Below, in pieces: positions 59,097-64,000 of a stretch of DNA of 64,000 nt. The stretch lies in contig QEOQ01000274.1 of assembly GCA_010279815.1 (NCBI GenBank), positions 475,769 to 539,768 on the forward strand, given 5' to 3'. Position 1 is the first letter of the stretch; each line of letters opens with the position of its first letter. Origin of the DNA: Brachionus plicatilis (lineage: Eukaryota > Rotifera > Eurotatoria > Ploima > Brachionidae). A program made the translations under genes and the position numbers. The notes below the pieces were generated by a model. The model saw only the letters and a list, made by a program, of their open reading frames with translations. It was not told the origin of the DNA and ran no database searches.

Positions 59097-59104
59097 TATA
59101 TAAA
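59097..59104 (+). promoter_or_regulatory. TATA box of the S1 protease gene
   Basis: TATATAAA, 37 bp before the ATG at 59142. This leaves a very short 5' UTR. Confidence 0.6.
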
Positions 59105-59141
59105 ATAATTTTATTTTAATAGAATTTAAACAAATTTGAAG

Positions 59142-60023
59142 ATGAACATTTTTCCAGTTTTTATTGGAATTTTGGTTTGCGTTTCAGAATGCTGGGCACA
59201 GAACAAACTCAAATGTGGTCAAACGCCTTATAAACACTCAGTTATCTCCCGGATCATCAATGGAGACAAGTCTACTCCTAACTCGTGGCCATGGCATGTC
59301 GGTCTATTTTTCAAAATATTCAATGGGTATTCTTTTTTCTGTGGTGGGTCTCTCATCACGAGAAAACATGTCCTCTCAGCGGCACACTGCTTTGACCAGA
59401 TGCATCCCATGTTTGAGATTTACATCGGAGTCGGTCTTAACAATTTGACCAAGGCTCATCCTGCCAAAAATTTAATCAAAGTCTCCCGCATAATTAAACA
59501 CGAAAAATACAATCAGACTGAATTTGAAAATGACATAGTTATTCTAGAACTAGACAAAAATGTCCCGCTATCAAAAAAAATATCGACTATTTGCTTACCA
59601 AGAGGCAAAAATGCCAAATCAGTCTACAATAAGACATTGTTTGTGGCAGGATGGGGCAGTACCACTCAAAAAGTAAGTTTGGCATCCAGATCAGACACTT
59701 TAAATGAAATTCAAATGCACATCATTAATAATGTTAACCAAACGTTGTGTGCCAATATGGCAGATAGCAGGTACTGTGCAATTAATAGGGCAAAAAAGAA
59801 CTCGAATTTGTGTGTTGGAGATTCAGGTGGTTCGCTGGTGCATAGTGATAATGGAAGATGGTTTGTGTTTGGAATTGTCAGCTTTGGAAATGTTGATCTA
59901 GTGGATGGCGGAAAATCGGTTAAATGTCTGACAGATTCACCAACTTTTTTCACAATTGTTCCAAATTATATCAATTGGATAGATCAGCATGTTAATAAGA
60001 AAAAAAAATTTAAATTAGAATAG
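59142..60023 (+). CDS. Secreted S1-family serine protease (chymotrypsin fold)
   Basis: A single-exon 293-residue protein; the first ATG at 59142 gives a signal peptide (IFPVFIGILVCVSECWAQ). Activation would follow Arg in SRIINGDKSTPNSWPW, with mature N-terminus IINGD. The catalytic triad is present: His in LSAAHC, Asp in ENDIVILEL, Ser in VGDSGGS. The position that is Asp189 in trypsin (six before the catalytic Ser) is Asn here, so trypsin-like specificity for Lys/Arg is not expected. Several N-glycosylation sites (NLT, NQT, NKT) are present and the C-terminus is Lys-rich. A digestive, clip-independent or immune role cannot be told apart. Neighbours give no clue. Confidence 0.92.
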   Translation: MNIFPVFIGILVCVSECWAQNKLKCGQTPYKHSVISRIINGDKSTPNSWPWHVGLFFKIFNGYSFFCGGSLITRKHVLSAAHCFDQMHPMFEIYIGVGLNNLTKAHPAKNLIKVSRIIKHEKYNQTEFENDIVILELDKNVPLSKKISTICLPRGKNAKSVYNKTLFVAGWGSTTQKVSLASRSDTLNEIQMHIINNVNQTLCANMADSRYCAINRAKKNSNLCVGDSGGSLVHSDNGRWFVFGIVSFGNVDLVDGGKSVKCLTDSPTFFTIVPNYINWIDQHVNKKKKFKLE

Positions 60024-60389
60024 TTTTATTTTATTTAAAAGATTTTTCGATTTGGTTATTAATTTAGGCATAATAAAGTTGCAGATCAGTCCGATGTTGT
60101 TATTTTCAAGAAATTGTAAAATTCATCAATTAAAAGTCAAAGATTAATTTTTTGTTTTATTTTTAATTTTAATTTTTTGTTTTTGGGAATAAAATTTTAA
60201 TGCGAAAATAAAATAAATTTAATGCTATTCTTTTTTATTCGAAAATTTAATTTAACACGCAAAGTAAGAAAAAAAATTCTCATTCTAATTGATTGTGATT
60301 TTCTATTATGTCTCTAATTACGCAAATAAATTTTAAAAAAATATTAAATTAATTAAAAAATATTGAGTTGTTATTATGTGGTTTATTCA
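60024..60389. other. 3' flank of the protease gene
   Basis: AT-rich, with an AATAAA at about 60070. No gene was seen. Confidence 0.5.
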
Positions 60390-60510
60390 GTCTTGGACAA
60401 AAGTCAAAAAAAAGTCATTTTAAAGTCTTTTCAAAGTCAAGTAAGTGACTGGACTTGAAAGTTTGGGAAGTCAAGTCATATGACTTGACTTGAAATTGCC
60501 GAAGTCTGGG
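60390..60510. repeat. AAGTC-rich inverted repeat
   Basis: AAGTC/GACTT recurs about 15 times in 120 bp and includes the palindrome AAGTCAAGTCATATGACTTG at about 60469. It resembles a short dispersed repeat. Confidence 0.7.
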
Positions 60511-60599
60511 TTTTTTTAATAAATGAAGTGGTCACATAAATTAATTATACTGCTAAATAAAATCAATGGACAGAGCAATAAATTAGTATGGTAATAATA

Positions 60600-60856
60600 A
60601 ATAATAAAAGTGAGAATATATCATATAATCTATATCTTTGTCGTCAACAGTTGTTATATATTGTTGATAATTAGACCAAATTTCATTATTTTCTAGCCAT
60701 TTTTTAGCTTCTCCATCGCTTTCATACTGTCATAAAATAAGAAAACTTATTTTTCCAGACTTCATGTTTTTATCATTGCTTTTACGAATATAATTCAATT
60801 CATTCAATTCTTTATTTTCTTCGTCTTGTTTAATTTTACAAACTGAAAATGCCATT
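60600..60856 (-). pseudogene. Unrecognised small ORF with an internal stop
   Basis: The minus strand starts with ATG at about 60854 (MAFSVCKIKQDEENKE), has one in-frame stop near 60733, and continues WLENNEIWSNYQQYITTVD. Composition is protein-like, not AT noise. The family is not recognised. Confidence 0.35.
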
Positions 60857-63150
60857 TTCATTCAAAAGAATTGGAAAAATATAGTAATAATAATACTTTT
60901 GGAAGTAAATAAATATAATTTTATATACTAATTTAATACTAATTTCTGAGTCCACTTTTATTAATTTACACGATCAATTACTAAATTTGAAAATGAATTA
61001 ATAAATCAACTAACTAATATAAAAATAACATTACTAAATTTCATTTTCTTTAGTTAAGTTTAGAAGATGAATAATTTAATTATATGACAATTTAATTTAA
61101 TTTTATATGACCAAGTCACTAATTTTTATATACGCTTTATTAAAGCCCAAAAATATTTTTAAATAAATTTTGGCTCTGAACTAGGATTATTAGAATTAGA
61201 ATTATTTAAATATGACTTGTACACTTGATATTTTTAAAGCATTAAAAATTGGTAAGGGTTTAAATACCATCCATCTAGAATTAGTATTTCATGATCATAT
61301 CTAACATTGAGTTAGTTAGATGGAGTTGTTAGTATATGTTGTTTCCATTTAAAATCAGTTGAAAAGTTTTCTATTAAATCTTTTTCTAAAGTTGTCTCAT
61401 TTAAAGCATTACCATCTTTCCTAAAGATATTTTTTATAATCTTTTTATCATTTTTCAAATTAAAGGACTTGGAATTATTTGGCCACTATTTATTAATTAT
61501 TCTTAATCAATTTAGATTAATTTGAATGCAAATAATTTTTGAAATCTTTGAACAATTTTAAACAAGATTGATTAATAGCTTTGTTATCAAGAGATCAATG
61601 ATGAAGTTTGCAACATTCAAGCTTTCTATATAAAATAATATCAATTTAATTTTTACAGAATTTGTAAAAAAAATTCAAAAAATTTCATTAAAAAAAAAGA
61701 AATTAAACTTTTAAGTTTTTGATGACTGAAAATCATTTATTTTGATTGTTAAGAAAATGATTTTCTTCTTAATTTTCTCTTTATGATTAAAATTGTTAAA
61801 ATTGTATTTATTTATTTAATTTAATAGCTTATTCATTATTTAATAATTTTGATTTTTTTTTATGTTTTTAAGAAATATTTTGCGATTTGTTTACTAATGC
61901 CTTTTTATATTAGGAAAAAAAGTAAAAATGAAAAAAAAAAAATTATTGAATGCCTGATAAACGGACGCCTAAATGTTTTAAATCATAATCGTGATTAATA
62001 GCATCTTTTCTAATATTTAATTTAAACGATGATTCATTCAAAAATTCTAAAAATAAGTACATTTGATCACGTTGTCTAAAAATGTTTAAAATTCTTGACT
62101 CTGATCTTTAGTCAGAGTATTCATAAGGCTTCATATGATGCGTTTCTTAATTTTTGGACTTAAATTTTTAATATTGAAAAAAATCATTATTCAAAATTTA
62201 AAGGATTCTATTTAAGAGTTAATTTTTTTTCAGTTTTTTTAAATTTGACTTATTTTATTCTTATAAAGGATTGTTCTAGCTAGAAAATTTTGTCTGATCT
62301 ATCTTAGAAAATTTTTTTTCAGAGCTTCTAATCGAATGTTTTTGATTGTGTGCAAAAATCTAAAAAAACTTTAAGCAACAAATTAAAAAGCGTAATTTCC
62401 TTATTTTAGTAAATTTATTGATTCAAGGCGAATTTTTCAGGGAACTCAATAAAAAATATTTTATTAAAGAGCTAAATTCTGATTAATATTAAAGGTTTAA
62501 AATCTTAGTTGAATATTGTAAATCTAGTTTAAATCTAGCTTCTTTACATCTTCTTAGATCAAAACGATCATTTATAATTTATAAAATTAATTAATCTAAT
62601 GATTTTGATAATTTTTAAAAAATAAATACTAAACAATACTAGGCAATCAACAATTTCAATAATTCAGATTAAGTTATTCATTTAGCCAGACTGAATTAAT
62701 TTTATTTTTCCACTTAAATAAATTATAAATTTTAAAACAGTAAATTTTTTTATCATTTTCTATTAAAATCAATTTAAAAATTATAACCATTTAAAGTCCA
62801 ATAAAAAGGCATATTTTAAAATTTAATATGAAAATAAACTTGTAATCAAAATTTTTCACTTTGTTTCATCTTCAGAACAAGTTTTTTATCATTAGAACAA
62901 GATGTATTAAAATTTTTTATTATTTGAAGTCTGTTAATTAAATTTTTATAGCTGAAAAAATTAAAAATGAAATCTCCGCATTTTTCGACACTTTTTATTA
63001 AAAACATGCAAAATACTCGACAAGTTTTAGGTTTTTTTAAATTAAAAAGACTAAATATGATAAAAAAAAACAAATATTTTGTTCGTAATAAATTTTAAGT
63101 TGATTAAATTTGTACATTCTACTCGAATTTGTACATAGTACGATCAAATT
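60857..63150. other. AT-rich region apart from the fragment at 61150-61445
   Basis: No gene is supported elsewhere in this stretch on either strand. Confidence 0.5.
61150..61445 (-). pseudogene. Unrecognised gene fragment
   Basis: A minus-strand frame with a few stops reads TLEKDLIENFSTDFKWKQHI, then VRYDHEILILDGWYLNPYQ. The protein-like composition suggests a decayed gene. Not recognised. Confidence 0.35.
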
Positions 63151-63159
63151 TAGCAAAGG

Positions 63160-63640
63160 CATATCAAAAATCACCATAATCGCTGGTAACTTGGTATTGT
63201 CTATGTTTTTTGTTGCATAATTTGTTGGTCCGGGTTTCTCATTGAAATTAATTTTCTTTCTTAGTGATAAATCTTCTCCATTCTTTTACTTTGTCCAAAA
63301 AACTCCAACTTTACTTTTCTTGTCAAGATTTTGGTCCTCGTTTACCCTATTGATTGTACTTTCAATCAAATCAATGATATGTTGGTTTGTATCATCCATT
63401 TCTTCTTCTTCAAAAAGAATTTTCTCTTTCTTTCTTTAGAACCCCCATCAACATCAGCATCAACTTCATCAAATTCATCTAAAAAGTTATGATCGTCCAA
63501 AAAATCCGCATCGTCATTAACTGAGGCTATAGATTGAGTGTTATCGGTGGTACTCAATGCTTCAAGGGCCTTTAGGGCAGCTTCTCTTTTAGAAATTTCA
63601 ATCTTTGACTATTCTAATTTCAAATTAAGTCTATAATCAA
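63160..63640 (-). pseudogene. Unrecognised acidic gene fragment
   Basis: From about 63630 down, the minus strand encodes an acidic stretch (SIASVNDDADFLDDHNFLDE) and a basic one (KERKRK). After a frame change it encodes MDDTNQHIIDLIEST and further pieces to about 63160. It may be an exon of a decayed transposon gene. Not recognised. Confidence 0.35.
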
Positions 63641-64000
63641 TTTTGGCAAAATGTCAATAAAATTATGCAATAAATTCAAAAGAGTGTCAAATTGACACCG
63701 CGGTCCTTTTAGTGTTAATGATTCAACGATCAATTTTCATCGATTCACGGTTGAATTTAATAAAACCTCTTTAATAAATTGAATTTAATATTGTTAAACA
63801 AGAAATGGGGTCTTAATTATTACTAGGAAACCTATATAAATCTTTAATCGGATCTCTCTTTTTTTCCTGAATCATCAAATAATTAAAATATGTATTCTGT
63901 TACTCTCTATCAAAATTTATCTAATTTTAATTTTAATATTTATCTACTTTTTAAGTTATATTATTTTAACTTTATTTTTTTCTTACTTTTTATTTTTATT
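63641..64000. other. AT-rich end of the window
   Basis: No feature seen. Confidence 0.5.

Overview
The window is very AT-rich animal DNA. Genes have introns of about 50 bp, and there is a TTAGGG-type repeat, a eukaryotic tRNA-Val and metazoan genes (a hedgehog-acyltransferase-like MBOAT, protein aurora borealis, a secreted S1 protease). The style fits a small, AT-rich protostome such as a monogonont rotifer; that placement is inference. No prokaryotic operons, CRISPR arrays or rRNA were seen. Layout: 1-8210 is a large inverted duplication. Its arms (1-2127 and 6095-8210) each carry the 3' end and LTR of a Ty3/gypsy element and a copy of a small secreted Cys-rich peptide gene, intact on the right and carrying a nonsense codon on the left. 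Between the arms lie an 8-exon HHAT-like gene, a tRNA-Val, a broken inverted piece of the same HHAT gene, head-to-head telomere-like repeats and a foldback MITE. 7318-14340 is a decayed minus-strand Ty3/gypsy element (family A) with gag, protease, RT/RNase H, integrase and an additional 3' Lys-rich ORF ending in a J-domain-like segment. 15268-16600 is a broken Merlin/ISXO2-like transposase. 17567-22043 is the most striking unit: a complete 4,477-bp Tc1/mariner-type element with TA target duplication, a perfect 35-bp TIR and GC-rich GGCC arrays at both ends. It carries a captured cullin-1 C-terminal fragment, an intact 6-exon gene of unknown function and, divergently, a broken transposase.
23127-25500 holds a FLYWCH/MULE transposase and a Ulp1-like cysteine protease. 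27267-31212 is an intact three-exon mucin-like secreted or membrane protein gene, with duplicated fragments at 37.8-38.3 kb. 34.0-43.1 kb contains remnants of three further gypsy elements. 43.3-49.6 kb holds an LTR, a MULE fragment, a LINE ORF1 and a LINE RT fragment.
50862-55447 is the gene for protein aurora borealis; its single long intron holds a second copy of the foldback MITE and a roughly 26-copy 41-bp minisatellite with trimeric higher-order structure. 59142-60023 is a single-exon secreted S1-family protease. The remainder is AT-rich sequence with short inverted repeats and weak gene remnants. Five genes look intact (HHAT-like, Cys-rich peptide, mucin-like, aurora borealis, S1 protease), plus the intact unknown gene inside the Tc1 element. 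Nearly all other coding sequence is transposon-derived and broken.
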